NCBI RefSeq assembly: GCF_006384975.1
Contig: NZ_CP021645.1
Location: 4,306,001 to 4,370,000 of the forward strand
Direction of reading: 5' to 3'
DNA: 64,000 bases
From: Pseudomonas oryzihabitans
GTDB lineage: Bacteria > Pseudomonadota > Gammaproteobacteria > Pseudomonadales > Pseudomonadaceae
Numbering within the stretch: position 1 is the first letter of the stretch; each line of letters opens with the position of its first letter. Of this stretch, positions 53,312 to 62,059 are shown in pieces. A model generated the notes under the pieces. The model saw only the letters and a program-made list of their open reading frames with translations. It did no database searches and was not told where the DNA came from. A program made the translations under genes and the position numbers.

Positions 53312-55901
53312 CAGTACCCGCGATACTTCGGTCGCCGCGACCGGCGACTACCTCGAGCACCTGCCGCTGCCCGCTGGGCAGCGGCAGGTGCTGGACACCA
53401 CGACCGACATCGAGACGTTGCACCGGCAACTGGCCGGCGCCCGGGGAGAGAGTGCCCAGGGTGCCGAAGCGGTGATCGCTTCCACCGAAGCCCGCCTCGC
53501 CGCTGGCTGGGGCGACACCCTGGAAGACGGTGAACTCCTGGGCAGCGATGCCCAGGGGCGTGTCTTCATCAAGGCCACGCCGCCCATGACCCGCTCCATG
53601 ATGGTGCCCGATCCCTGGCGCACCAATCCCGTGGCGCGGGGCTGGAAGCGGCTGCTCGGCCGCAAGGATCACAGCCGCTGGCAACCCGATCCCGACGCCG
53701 ATGCCCATGCCAATTGGCGCAAGGTAGGCTCCTTCCGGCGTTTCATCCTGCTCATCCTGATGCTGGTGCAAACCGGCATCGCGACCTGGTACATGAAGGC
53801 CGTCTTGCCCTACCAGGGCTGGGCGCTGGTTGATCTGAGCGAGGTCTATCGCCAGGGCTGGGGCGAGTCCATCCGCCAGGTACTGCCTTATGTGGTGCAG
53901 ACCAGCATCCTGCTGCTCTTCGCCCTGCTGTTTTGCTGGGTCTCCGCCGGTTTCTGGACCGCCCTCATGGGCTTCTGGCAACTGCTGAGCGGGCGCGACA
54001 AGTACAGCATCTCGGCCAGCTCCACTGGCACCGAGCCGATCGATCCCCAGTCCCGTACCGCCCTGGTGATGCCCATCGCCAACGAAGACGTGCCGCGGGT
54101 GTTCGCCGGTCTGCGTGCCACCTATGAATCGGTCAGGGCCAGCGGCGAGCTGGAACACTTCGACTTCTTCATCCTCAGCGACAGTAACGATCCGGACAAA
54201 TGCGTGGCCGAGGAAAAGGCCTGGCTGGAGCTGTGCCGCGAGGTCGGTGGCTTCGGGCACATCTTCTATCGTCGTCGCCGCCGTCGGGTGAAGCGCAAGA
54301 GCGGCAACATCGACGACTTCTGCCGGCGCTGGGGCAGCCAGTACAAGTACATGGTGGTGCTCGACGCCGATAGCGTGATGAGCGGCGAATGCCTGGCCAG
54401 CCTGGTCCGGTTGATGGAGGCCAACCCGCGTGCCGGCATCATCCAGACCGCGCCCAAGGCATCCGGCATGGACACCCTCTATGCCCGCCTGCAGCAATTC
54501 GCTACCCGGGTGTACGGGCCGTTGTTCACTGCGGGCCTGCATTTCTGGCAGCTGGGCGAATCCCACTACTGGGGCCACAACGCCATCATCCGGGTCAAGC
54601 CGTTCATCGATCACTGCGCCCTGGCACCGCTACCAGGCAAGGGCTCGTTCGCCGGTGCCATTCTTTCTCACGACTTCGTCGAAGCGGCGCTGATGCGGCG
54701 CTCCGGTTGGGGCGTGTGGATCGCCTACGACCTGCCGGGCAGCTACGAAGAACTGCCGCCCAACCTGCTGGACGAGCTCAAGCGCGACCGCCGTTGGTGC
54801 CATGGCAACCTGATGAACTTCCGGCTGTTCCTGGTCAAGGGCATGCACCCGGTGCACCGCGCGGTGTTCCTCACCGGGGTGATGTCCTACCTTTCGGCGC
54901 CGCTGTGGTTCCTCTTCCTGGTGCTGTCCACGGCGCTGCTGGCGATCCACAAGCTGCTGGAACCCCAGTACTTCTTCCAGCCGCGGCAACTGTTCCCGGT
55001 ATGGCCGCAGTGGCATCCGGAACAGGCCATCGCCCTGTTCTCCACCACCCTGGTACTGCTGTTCCTGCCCAAGCTGCTCAGCGTGGTGCTGATCGTCGCC
55101 AAGGGCGCCAAGGAATTCGGTGGCGGCCTGCGCCTGTTCATCTCCATGCTGCTGGAAATGCTCTTCTCGGTGCTCCTGGCACCGGTGCGGATGCTGTTCC
55201 ACACGGTGTTCGTCACCGCTGCCTTCCTCGGCTGGTCGGTACAGTGGAATTCGCCCCAGCGTGACGACGATGACACGCCCTGGAGCGAAGCCTTCCGTCG
55301 CCACGGCTCGCAGATGCTGCTCGGCTTGATCTGGACCGCAGGCGTGGCCTGGCTGGATCCGCGATTCCTCTGGTGGCTGTCGCCCATCGTGGTGTCGCTG
55401 ATCCTCTCGGCGCCGGTCTCGGTGATTTCCAGCCGGACCAACCTCGGTCTGGGCAGCCGCCGGCATCATTTGTTCCTGATTCCGGAAGAGTACGCCCCGC
55501 CGCGAGAGCTGGTGGCGACCGACGAGTACCTGCACCTGAACAACCGCAATGCCCTGACCAAAGGCTTCCTGCGCGCCGCTGTCGATCCGGTGCTCAACGC
55601 CCTGGCCATCGGCATGGCCCGTGCACGCCATGGCAAGGTGGTGGAGCCGGCGCGACGCCTGCGCGAAGAGCGGGTGGCGCGGGTGCTGGCAGCGGGTCCG
55701 GACAAGACCAAGGGCGACGACCAGTGGCGTCTGCTCAGCGATCCGGACGGCATGGCGCAATTGCACCTGCAGGTCTGGAAGGCTGAAGAGCACCGCAATT
55801 GGCGCGAGGCCTATGCCACGCTCAGGCCGCGCTCGCACAGCGACTCGGCGGCGGATGCGGTATCCAACCCGGCCAAACTAAACCCGCGGCCTGCCTCCTG
55901 A
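53304..55901 (+). CDS. opgH: Glucan glucosyltransferase OpgH (MdoH)
   Basis: OpgH is an inner-membrane processive beta-1,2-glucosyltransferase using UDP-glucose. The 865-residue protein has a cytoplasmic start, membrane helices near residues 150 and 200, and the GT2 domain ([62 protein letters not shown], the QxxRW-like site). A cluster of helices follows. The start overlaps the opgG stop. Codons 20-28 hold a perfect 12-bp hairpin. A strong terminator follows, and then the transposon. Confidence 0.95.
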   Translation: MNNSTRDTSVAATGDYLEHLPLPAGQRQVLDTTTDIETLHRQLAGARGESAQGAEAVIASTEARLAAGWGDTLEDGELLGSDAQGRVFIKATPPMTRSMMVPDPWRTNPVARGWKRLLGRKDHSRWQPDPDADAHANWRKVGSFRRFILLILMLVQTGIATWYMKAVLPYQGWALVDLSEVYRQGWGESIRQVLPYVVQTSILLLFALLFCWVSAGFWTALMGFWQLLSGRDKYSISASSTGTEPIDPQSRTALVMPIANEDVPRVFAGLRATYESVRASGELEHFDFFILSDSNDPDKCVAEEKAWLELCREVGGFGHIFYRRRRRRVKRKSGNIDDFCRRWGSQYKYMVVLDADSVMSGECLASLVRLMEANPRAGIIQTAPKASGMDTLYARLQQFATRVYGPLFTAGLHFWQLGESHYWGHNAIIRVKPFIDHCALAPLPGKGSFAGAILSHDFVEAALMRRSGWGVWIAYDLPGSYEELPPNLLDELKRDRRWCHGNLMNFRLFLVKGMHPVHRAVFLTGVMSYLSAPLWFLFLVLSTALLAIHKLLEPQYFFQPRQLFPVWPQWHPEQAIALFSTTLVLLFLPKLLSVVLIVAKGAKEFGGGLRLFISMLLEMLFSVLLAPVRMLFHTVFVTAAFLGWSVQWNSPQRDDDDTPWSEAFRRHGSQMLLGLIWTAGVAWLDPRFLWWLSPIVVSLILSAPVSVISSRTNLGLGSRRHHLFLIPEEYAPPRELVATDEYLHLNNRNALTKGFLRAAVDPVLNALAIGMARARHGKVVEPARRLREERVARVLAAGPDKTKGDDQWRLLSDPDGMAQLHLQVWKAEEHRNWREAYATLRPRSHSDSAADAVSNPAKLNPRPAS
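53361..53387 (+). other. Perfect 12-bp hairpin inside the opgH coding start
   Basis: CTGCCGCTGCCC (53361-53372) and GGGCAGCGGCAG (53376-53387) are exact complements around a GCT loop. They begin 57 bases into opgH. Such a GC-rich stem near the start could slow ribosomes or act on translation of opgH relative to opgG. Confidence 0.75.
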
Positions 55902-55921
55902 CGAGCTAGCGTCGCAGCATG

Positions 55922-55957
55922 AAAAAGCCCCGGTGTCGAAAGACGCCGGGGCTTTTT
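55922..55957. terminator. Bidirectional terminator behind opgH
   Basis: AAAAAGCCCCGG and CCGGGGCTTTTT form a 12-bp stem with T-runs on both strands. It ends opgH. Before the transposon insertion it would also have ended the convergent rsmE transcript. Confidence 0.93.
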
Positions 55958-55964
55958 CATTAGC
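55957..55964. repeat. Target-site duplication, left copy
   Basis: TCATTAGC here is repeated exactly at 59887-59894, directly outside the two inverted repeats. Eight bases is the usual ISL3 duplication length. Confidence 0.93.
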
Positions 55965-55988
55965 GGGCATCCGGATTTTCCGGTGGAC
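55965..55988 (+). repeat. Left terminal inverted repeat of the ISL3 element
   Basis: The sequence starts GGGCATCCGGATTTTCC and ends GGTGGAC. It matches the reverse complement of the right end at 23 of 24 positions. Confidence 0.92.
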
Positions 55989-56025
55989 AGGAGCCGCTGA
56001 AATAGCGCCCCTGTAATTTCACTCT

Positions 56026-56043
56026 CCGGATTTTCCGGTGGAC
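56026..56043 (+). repeat. Internal second copy of the left-end sequence
   Basis: The 18-base core CCGGATTTTCCGGTGGAC of the terminal repeat occurs again, in the same orientation, 55 bases inside the left end. It lacks the outer GGGCAT. It may be a second transposase-binding site or the end of an older, shorter element. Confidence 0.88.
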
Positions 56044-56133
56044 GCACTGTTTTTCAGCTGAAGTGTTGGATGCTGATTCGTGAGCAACAAGAACAGTTTC
56101 TATGCTGCCAGCGGGATGGCTCTATTCCCCCTA

Positions 56134-56153
56134 GCAAACGCTTTAGCGTTTGC
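56134..56153 (-). other. Hairpin downstream of lysR
   Basis: GCAAACGC (56134-56141) and GCGTTTGC (56146-56153) pair around TTTA, inside a wider CTAGC...GCTAG repeat. It lies 70 bases past the lysR stop. Without a T-run it is only a possible terminator. Confidence 0.4.
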
Positions 56154-56221
56154 GCTTCCGCTAGCATCCTGCGAGGCGACAAGACTTGGGGTATGGCCGG
56201 GATGGCCGCCTGCTATGGAAC

Positions 56222-57130
56222 TCATAGCGAGTAATGGGGGTTCAAGGCGGCACAGGCTTTGCGGACGGTGTCTGCGAGAACGCCCTGCAGGGGGTGCGGC
56301 GCTGCGATTTCCGGAAGAAGCATATTCACCTGATAATCGATGGCAACGGTCAGCGGCCGCACTACCAGGTCCGGTCCGCTGAGTTCCAGTGCGGTGAAAG
56401 GGTTTACGATGGCAACGCCCAGGCCCTGACGCACCATGGCGCAGACAGCCACTGCGCTCGTGGTTTCAAGCAGGGTTGCGCGATGTACTTTAGCCTCCTC
56501 GAATATCGCATCAATAGCGGTTCGATACGGGTCGCCAACCGCGAGACTGATGAAGCGCTCGCCTGTAAAGTCGCGTGGTTGCAGTCGCGCCTTGCGGCAC
56601 AGGCTGTGATCACGTGGCAAAACAGCCACTTCATTGACTTTCAGTAAGGGCTGCAAGGCAACGCCAGCAGGTGCCTCTTGGGTTTCACTCAGTCCCAGGT
56701 CAAAACGCTGTTCACTCATGGCTTGCTCCAGCCAGGGCGACTCCAAGGGATGCACGCTGACGCCTTGTTCAGGGTGTGCATGTGAGAGATCTACCAGTGC
56801 GCGGGGTACCAAGGCATGGGCCAATGCCGGCAAACACGCAATGCGCAGGCGACCTGTCGTTTGCGTGCGCAATTCGCTAGCGCGCGCTGCGATCTGTTCC
56901 AAGCCGATAAACGAGCGTTCTACTTCCTTCATCAGCGCAAGTGCCCGCACGGTAGGTCGTAATCGGCCCCGCACCCGATCAAAAAGGTTAAACCCCAGTA
57001 ACTGCTCCAGACGAGCCAGCTCGCGACTCAAAGTGGGCTGGCTTGACGCGCACGCGTCAGCTGCACGCCCCAGGTTGCCGTGGAGCATGATGGCGCGAAA
57101 CATTGTCAGCTGGCGATGAGTTAAATTCAT
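56222..57130 (-). CDS. lysR: LysR-family activator of lysA
   Basis: The 302-residue protein closely resembles E. coli LysR, the founding member of the family, which activates lysA with diaminopimelate as signal. The N-terminal winged helix is NLTHRQLTMFRAIMLHGNLG and SSQPTLSRELARLEQLLGFNLFDRVRGRLRPT. The effector domain contains RIACLPALAHALVP, LGLSETQEAPAGV and CAMVRQGLGVAIVNPFTALE, all shared with that subgroup. It is divergent from lysA with 69 bases between the start codons, the classic LysR layout. It lies inside the ISL3 element. Confidence 0.92.
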   Translation of the reverse strand: MNLTHRQLTMFRAIMLHGNLGRAADACASSQPTLSRELARLEQLLGFNLFDRVRGRLRPTVRALALMKEVERSFIGLEQIAARASELRTQTTGRLRIACLPALAHALVPRALVDLSHAHPEQGVSVHPLESPWLEQAMSEQRFDLGLSETQEAPAGVALQPLLKVNEVAVLPRDHSLCRKARLQPRDFTGERFISLAVGDPYRTAIDAIFEEAKVHRATLLETTSAVAVCAMVRQGLGVAIVNPFTALELSGPDLVVRPLTVAIDYQVNMLLPEIAAPHPLQGVLADTVRKACAALNPHYSL

Positions 57131-57199
57131 ATCAATATTGTATAGCTACACAACAAGAATGGCATTGATTGAATAGACCATGAAGGAGATCATCCACCC
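57131..57199. promoter_or_regulatory. lysR-lysA divergent control region
   Basis: The 69-base gap is AT-rich. It has an inverted repeat ATCAAT (57131-57136) / ATTGAT and a TTGTATAGC(T)ACACAA palindrome (57138-57153) that fits a LysR-type T-N11-A site. AAGGAGAT precedes lysA. Binding by the LysR encoded here is inferred. Confidence 0.6.
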
Positions 57200-58450
57200 A
57201 TGAACCCTTTTACTCCCGCTACCATCGCTCCTTTGGCCCAGCAGTTCGGTACCCCGCTGTGGATCTATGATGCCGACACCATTACGCGCCAGATTGCCGC
57301 TCTGCGGTTGTTTGACGTCGTGCGTTTCGCTCAGAAAGCCAACTCCAATACACACATCCTTCGCCTCATGAAGCGACAGGGCGCAATGGTGGACTCGGTG
57401 TCTTTGGGTGAAATCGAACGCGCGTTGGCTAGTGGTTTTACGCCGGGCTTGCACAACGGGCACGCAGACATCGTGTTCACGGCCGATCTGCTGGACCGCG
57501 CTACGCTTGCGCGCGTGGTGGAACTCAATATTCCCGTGAACTGCGGCTCCATGGACATGCTGGACCAATTGGGTGCGGTCACCGCGGGGCACCCGGTGTG
57601 GCTACGCATCAACCCAGGTTTCGGGCATGGCCATTCCAAGAAAACAAATACTGGTGGCGAGCATAGCAAGCATGGCATCTGGCATGGCGACCTAGTACGC
57701 GCCTGCGAAAAGATAAAGTCCAACGGCCTGGCCTTGCAGGGCCTGCACATGCATATCGGCTCAGGCGTGGACTACGCGCACCTGCAGGAAGTGTGCGGTG
57801 CCATGCTGAAGCTGGTAGAGGTAGTGAATACGCAGGGTTTGGACCTGCACGCCATCTCCGCAGGCGGCGGTCTGTCCGTTCCCTACCAGGCCGGTGAACC
57901 CACGATTGATACGGCGCACTACTTTGCATTATGGGATGCAGCGCGCCATGCCGCGGAACAACTGCTGGAGCACCCAGTGAAACTGGAAATAGAACCGGGC
58001 CGCTATTTAATGGCCGAGTCCGGCGTGCTGGTCACTGAGGTACGCGCCACGAAGCAACAGGGCGCCAACCATTTTGTGATGGTGGACGCCGGCTTCAGTG
58101 ATCTGGCTCGCCCGGCCCTATACGGCGCGTACCACGGCATGGAGTTGATCCGCTCTGATGGCACAGCGGTTAATGGCCTGCAGTTTGACACGGTGGTTGC
58201 CGGACCTCTGTGCGAGTCGGGAGATGTGTTTACGCAGGGAGAAGGTGGCGTGGTGTTGCACCGGTCCTTGCCGCAGGCGCAGGTGGGAGATCTGCTGGTG
58301 TTGCACGACACCGGCGCGTATGGCGCCTCCATGTCATCGAACTACAACGCGCGCCCGCTGATTGCCGAAGTGCTGATGGAAAATGGTGAGCCCCGGCTTA
58401 TTCGACGAAGGCAGACTGTGGCTGAGTTGCTCGCGCTGGAGGCGGTGTAA
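57200..58450 (+). CDS. lysA: Diaminopimelate decarboxylase (transposon-borne)
   Basis: LysA decarboxylates meso-diaminopimelate to L-lysine. The 416-residue protein is a fold III PLP enzyme. The PLP lysine is Lys46 (FAQKANSN), with HIGSG at 185-189 and EPGRY at 265-269. The substrate motif CES is at 338-340 (GPLCESGDVF), and Tyr374 is in DTGAYGASMSSNYN. CESGD with the DAP-specific layout favours DAP over ornithine or arginine as substrate. It resembles the enterobacterial lysR-lysA type, so it is probably additional to a resident chromosomal lysA outside this window. No stop or frameshift is seen. Confidence 0.93.
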   Translation: MNPFTPATIAPLAQQFGTPLWIYDADTITRQIAALRLFDVVRFAQKANSNTHILRLMKRQGAMVDSVSLGEIERALASGFTPGLHNGHADIVFTADLLDRATLARVVELNIPVNCGSMDMLDQLGAVTAGHPVWLRINPGFGHGHSKKTNTGGEHSKHGIWHGDLVRACEKIKSNGLALQGLHMHIGSGVDYAHLQEVCGAMLKLVEVVNTQGLDLHAISAGGGLSVPYQAGEPTIDTAHYFALWDAARHAAEQLLEHPVKLEIEPGRYLMAESGVLVTEVRATKQQGANHFVMVDAGFSDLARPALYGAYHGMELIRSDGTAVNGLQFDTVVAGPLCESGDVFTQGEGGVVLHRSLPQAQVGDLLVLHDTGAYGASMSSNYNARPLIAEVLMENGEPRLIRRRQTVAELLALEAV

Positions 58451-58460
58451 GGCGCACACA

Positions 58461-59846
58461 ATGGCCTTGGCAACGCAAATGCCCGTCAATGTCCTCAATC
58501 TCCCTGGCCTGCAGGTGCTCGACTTCAAGGAAACCGATACCGACTACCATGTGAAGGCAGCGCCGACCATCGTTTCCAAGCTCTGCCCACACTGCGGGCG
58601 CTCCAACGAAACCGTTACCCACGCTCAGAAAACGTTGTTCATCCGCGACCTTCCGTCCCACGGCAAGAGCGTAGCGGTTCACCTCGATGTGCCGCGTCTG
58701 CGCTGCAAGCCCTGTGGCAAAACCTTCACGGCAGCGGTGCCCGAAGTCGATACCGCCCGCCAGATGACAGAGCGCCTGGCCAAGTGGGTTGGGCGTCAGG
58801 GGCTGGAATACACCTACGCCGAGATTGCCAAGCAAGTAGGGATCGACGAAAAGACCGTCCGCAATGTCTTCGATGAGTATGTGGCGGAACTGGAGAAAGA
58901 GTTCAAGCGAGAAACGCCGGTCTGGCTGGGCATCGACGAAATCAAGCTGGGCCGCTTCCGGGCAGTCTTCACCAACATCCAGGGCCGGGCACTGATCGAC
59001 ATGCTACCCGACCGCTACGGCACGTCCATTGTTGCTTTCCTGCACTCCCTGCCGAACAAGGAACGGATCACGCACGTTGCCACGGATATGTGGCGTCCAT
59101 ACCGGATCGCCGTCCAGCAAGCCTTGCCGGATGCCAAGCTCGTGGTGGACAAGTTCCACGTCGTCAGCAAGGCCAATGCCTCGTTTGATGCGGTCAGGCG
59201 CAGCATCGGCAACCAGGACAAGAAACGCCACGCCCTCGGACTGAAACGCGCCCACAAGCTCTTTGCCAAGCGCCAAGCCGATCTGGATGATGAACAGCAC
59301 CTGACTGTTTCCGGATGGCTCAACAGCTTCCCGCTGCTGGCCGCTGCTTATGACTTGAAGGAACGGCTCTACAAGGTCTATGAGGTAGAAACGAAGGAAG
59401 AGGCATGGGGCGAGTATCTGGCTTGGGAAGCCAGCATCCCGGATGAGCTTGCCCAACCCTTCCGGCCCGTGAAGACGGCTTTCCGGAACTGGAAGACCTA
59501 CATCCTGAACTACTTCGACGATGAGCGCGTCACGAACGCCTTTACCGAGTCGTTCAACGCCAAGATCAGGCGGGTATATCGGGATGGGCGGGGCTACACC
59601 TTCGAGCGGCTGCGGGCCAAGGTGCTGTTCACCGACAAGCTGCAAAAGCGGGTGCACATCCAGGAGAAGGTCAAGGTCAGGAAAAAGCCGAAGTTCGAGG
59701 AAGTCGGCATGGCTCGCATGTACCTCATGACGCGCATGGTCTGTGAAGAAAGAGCGGAATACGAGCTACGGATACAGATCCGGCAGGGCAACCTCGGAAC
59801 TGACCTGACCACCTTGGAGGCTCTTTTCGACTCAGGGCTGTTTTAG
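58461..59846 (+). CDS. tnpA: ISL3-family transposase
   Basis: The 461-residue transposase has an N-terminal zinc ribbon (Cys42, Cys45, Cys82, Cys85), a helix-turn-helix (about 115-140, YAEIAKQVGIDEKTVRNV) and a DDE catalytic core. The core is Asp159 (WLGIDEIKLGR), Asp230 (LVVDKFHVVSKANA) and Glu363 (VTNAFTESFNAKIRRVY). All parts are intact, so the element may still move. The start lies ten bases behind the lysA stop. Confidence 0.95.
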   Translation: MALATQMPVNVLNLPGLQVLDFKETDTDYHVKAAPTIVSKLCPHCGRSNETVTHAQKTLFIRDLPSHGKSVAVHLDVPRLRCKPCGKTFTAAVPEVDTARQMTERLAKWVGRQGLEYTYAEIAKQVGIDEKTVRNVFDEYVAELEKEFKRETPVWLGIDEIKLGRFRAVFTNIQGRALIDMLPDRYGTSIVAFLHSLPNKERITHVATDMWRPYRIAVQQALPDAKLVVDKFHVVSKANASFDAVRRSIGNQDKKRHALGLKRAHKLFAKRQADLDDEQHLTVSGWLNSFPLLAAAYDLKERLYKVYEVETKEEAWGEYLAWEASIPDELAQPFRPVKTAFRNWKTYILNYFDDERVTNAFTESFNAKIRRVYRDGRGYTFERLRAKVLFTDKLQKRVHIQEKVKVRKKPKFEEVGMARMYLMTRMVCEERAEYELRIQIRQGNLGTDLTTLEALFDSGLF

Positions 59847-59862
59847 GCCGTTACCCCCGTCC

Positions 59863-59886
59863 GTCCACCGGAAAATCCGGATACCC
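59863..59886 (-). repeat. Right terminal inverted repeat of the ISL3 element
   Basis: Read on the minus strand it starts GGGTATCCGGATTTTCC. It differs from the left repeat at one position, and lies 16 bases behind the tnpA stop. Confidence 0.92.
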
Positions 59887-59894
59887 TCATTAGC
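59887..59894. repeat. Target-site duplication, right copy
   Basis: TCATTAGC is an exact match to 55957-55964. Removing the element and one copy rejoins the opgH terminator to rsmE with only a few bases between. Confidence 0.93.
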
Positions 59895-59904
59895 GCTACC
59901 GGAT

Positions 59905-60615
59905 TCAGAAGAGGCGGGCGAGTAGGGCGGGTACGGCGTTCTCCACGCGCAGGATACGCTCACCCAGCTGGACCGGCTGCAGGCCGGCTTCCTGGAGCTT
60001 GGTGACCTCATAGGGAATCCAGCCGCCTTCCGGACCTATCGCCAGGGTCACGGGCTCGTTCAGGGCGCGGGGGCAGGCCGGATAGTCGCCTGGATGGCCG
60101 ACCAGGCCGCGCGTATGGGCTGCCAGAGCCGGTAACCGATCCTCGACGAAGGGCTTGAAGCGTTTTTCGATCAGCACCTCCGGCAGCACCGTATCTCGTG
60201 CCTGTTCCAACCCCAGGCGCAACTGCTCCTCGATAGCAGCGGGCTCGAGAAAGGGCGTCTGCCAGAAACTCTTTTCCACCCGGTAGCTGTTGAGCAGCAC
60301 CAGACGCTCAACACCCATGGCGGCAACGGTCTGCAGCACGCGGCGCAGCATCTTGGGCCGGGGCAGGGCGAGCAGCAGGGTAAGCGGCAGCTTGGCCGGT
60401 GGCGGCTGATCGAGGGTCACCTGCAGGCGGGCCTGGGTGGCATCCAGGGCCTCGAGCTGACCGGTACCCATCAGCCCATCCAGCAGGCCCACCCGCAGCT
60501 GATCTCCGGCCTCGGCCTGGTGGACTTCACGAAGATGGGCGAGGCGGCGCTGATCGCGCAACACGACCTCGCCAGCGGCCGTGAAATCGGCCGCGTCGAG
60601 CAGAATTAGATTCAC
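59905..60615 (-). CDS. rsmE: 16S rRNA m3U1498 methyltransferase
   Basis: RsmE is a SPOUT methyltransferase that modifies U1498 of 16S rRNA. The 236-residue protein begins [19 protein letters not shown]. It has the PUA-like N-terminal domain and the knot motifs LTLLLALPRPKMLRRVLQTVAAMGV, LAIGPEGGWIPYEV and LGERILRVENAVPALL. Its start overlaps the tatC stop (ATGA). Eleven bases past its stop the transposon target duplication begins, so rsmE has lost its original terminator. Confidence 0.94.
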   Translation of the reverse strand: MNLILLDAADFTAAGEVVLRDQRRLAHLREVHQAEAGDQLRVGLLDGLMGTGQLEALDATQARLQVTLDQPPPAKLPLTLLLALPRPKMLRRVLQTVAAMGVERLVLLNSYRVEKSFWQTPFLEPAAIEEQLRLGLEQARDTVLPEVLIEKRFKPFVEDRLPALAAHTRGLVGHPGDYPACPRALNEPVTLAIGPEGGWIPYEVTKLQEAGLQPVQLGERILRVENAVPALLARLF

Positions 60616-61409
60616 GGGCGTTCGGCGGGCGGTTGCGGCTCGGGGGTGGCGTCTTCATCGTCCAGAGGGCGTTCGCGCTTCTGTACGAAGCGGCCGAACA
60701 ACAGGCCGATCTCGAACAGCATCCACATGGGCACGGCCAGCATGGTCTGGGAGAAGACATCGGGAGGCGTCAGCAGCATGCCGACCACGAAGCAGCCGAT
60801 GATGACGTAGGGTCGAATCTTCTTCAGATAGGCGACATCCACCACGCCGATCCAGATCAGCAGTACCGTAGCCACGGGGATCTCGAAGGCGACGCCGAAG
60901 GCGAAGAACAGCGTCAGGATGAAATCCAGGTAGGCGTTCAGATCCGGCATCATCATGGCGCCTTCCGGCGTGATGCTGCTGAAGAAGTGGAAGATGAGCG
61001 GGAACACCAGGAAGTAGGCGAAGGCCATGCCGGCATAGAACAGGATGATGCTGGAGATCAGCAGCGGGATGGCGATCTTCTTCTCGTGGCGGTAGAGACC
61101 GGGCGCCACGAAGCCCCAGACCTGGTGCAGGATCACCGGCATGGCGATGAACAGGGACACCACCAGGGTCAGCTTGAAGGGTGCCAGGAACGGCGAGGTG
61201 ACGTCCGTGGAGATCATGGTCGCGCCTTCGGGCAACACGCGACGGATCGGCTCGGAGGCGAAGGCGTAAATCTTCTGGGCGAAGTAGAACAGCCCAAGAA
61301 AGATCAGAAAGGTTGCCAGTACGCAGCGCAGGATGCGCGTACGCAATTCGGTCAGGTGCGAGACCAGGGGCATTTCCTGGTCGTCGTGTTCGGAAGGCTT
61401 GTCGCTCAT
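60612..61409 (-). CDS. tatC: Twin-arginine translocase subunit TatC
   Basis: TatC binds twin-arginine signal peptides and nucleates the Tat export channel. The 265-residue protein has six membrane helices and the cytoplasmic motifs [32 protein letters not shown] and [12 protein letters not shown], plus the FGVAFEIPV loop. It is coupled to tatB (ATGA) upstream and rsmE (ATGA) downstream. Confidence 0.97.
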   Translation of the reverse strand: MSDKPSEHDDQEMPLVSHLTELRTRILRCVLATFLIFLGLFYFAQKIYAFASEPIRRVLPEGATMISTDVTSPFLAPFKLTLVVSLFIAMPVILHQVWGFVAPGLYRHEKKIAIPLLISSIILFYAGMAFAYFLVFPLIFHFFSSITPEGAMMMPDLNAYLDFILTLFFAFGVAFEIPVATVLLIWIGVVDVAYLKKIRPYVIIGCFVVGMLLTPPDVFSQTMLAVPMWMLFEIGLLFGRFVQKRERPLDDEDATPEPQPPAERP

Positions 61410-61762
61410 GGTGCTCTTGGCGGCGTCTGGGGCGGATCCTGCGGGCGTTCGGCAACCACGTCCTGGGGCATGGGCGGAGCAGCGGCGGCGGGCGGCGTCG
61501 GGGCTTCCGGGGTGGCGGCAGCGGGCTTGGGCCGGTTATCGCGCTGTTCCATGGACAGGATATGCTCGTTGCGCAGTTGCTGGCGAATTTCGTCAGCCCC
61601 TATCTCCCGCTCGACCTCCTGGCGGATGTTGTTGAAGCTCCGCCGCAAGCGACCGATCCACAGGCCCGCGGTGCGCGCCGCACCAGGCAGGCGCTCTGGA
61701 CCCAGCACCAGCAGGGCGACGAACCCCACCAGCATCATCTCGGGAAAGCTGATTCCGAACAT
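61406..61762 (-). CDS. tatB: Twin-arginine translocase subunit TatB
   Basis: The 118-residue protein has one N-terminal membrane helix ([20 protein letters not shown]), the GPERLP motif and an amphipathic helix ([23 protein letters not shown]). A Pro/Ala-rich tail follows. It partners TatC in signal recognition, and the gene lies between tatA and tatC. Confidence 0.94.
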   Translation of the reverse strand: MFGISFPEMMLVGFVALLVLGPERLPGAARTAGLWIGRLRRSFNNIRQEVEREIGADEIRQQLRNEHILSMEQRDNRPKPAAATPEAPTPPAAAAPPMPQDVVAERPQDPPQTPPRAP

Positions 61763-61771
61763 GTGGGGGCC

Positions 61772-62032
61772 TTAGTCCTTGCGTACCACCGGCTCTTCGA
61801 CCTTGCGGTGCTCGGCGTCGAAGGTCTGGGGGCGGCTCAGGGGCGCATTGGGGTTGGCCGTGGTGGTGGACGGCTGCTCGGGCTTCTCGTCTTCATCGCT
61901 ATGCATGGCCTTGCGGAAGCCCTTGATGGCTTCGCCGACGTCGGAGCCGAGGTGCTTCAAGCGCTTGGTGCCGAAGACGACCACGACGACGAGCAAGATG
62001 ACGAGCCAGTGTTTCCAGTCGAAGATACCCAT
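61772..62032 (-). CDS. tatA: Twin-arginine translocase subunit TatA
   Basis: The 86-residue channel-forming subunit starts [20 protein letters not shown]. The [20 protein letters not shown] amphipathic helix and an acidic tail follow. It is the first gene of tatABC-rsmE and follows hisE by 27 bases on the same strand. Confidence 0.95.
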   Translation of the reverse strand: MGIFDWKHWLVILLVVVVVFGTKRLKHLGSDVGEAIKGFRKAMHSDEDEKPEQPSTTTANPNAPLSRPQTFDAEHRKVEEPVVRKD

Positions 62033-62059
62033 GGTTTTTCCTCGTTGCGAAGCTTGTGG

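Larger units (their letters stand above)
55965..59886 (+). mobile_element. ISL3-family transposon carrying lysR-lysA
   Basis: The 3,922-bp element is bounded by 24-bp inverted repeats beginning GGG(C/T)ATCCGGATTTTCC and by 8-bp duplications TCATTAGC. It encodes an intact ISL3 transposase (58461-59846) and two cargo genes, lysR (minus) and lysA (plus). tnpA starts ten bases after lysA on the same strand, so transposase and cargo may be co-transcribed. Several cargo stretches are less GC-rich than the flanking genes. Bases 55989-56221 hold an internal copy of the end sequence and nested inverted repeats but no gene I can support. ISL3 elements with passenger genes are known (ISPpu12). A lysine-biosynthesis cargo is one I do not recall. 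Confidence 0.92.

Noticed and set aside
56080..56382. Short plus-strand reading frame at the left end of the transposon (GTG start, 100 codons)
   Set aside because: It runs across the 3' end of lysR on the other strand, has no recognisable domain and is built from the inverted-repeat region. It is most likely non-coding.
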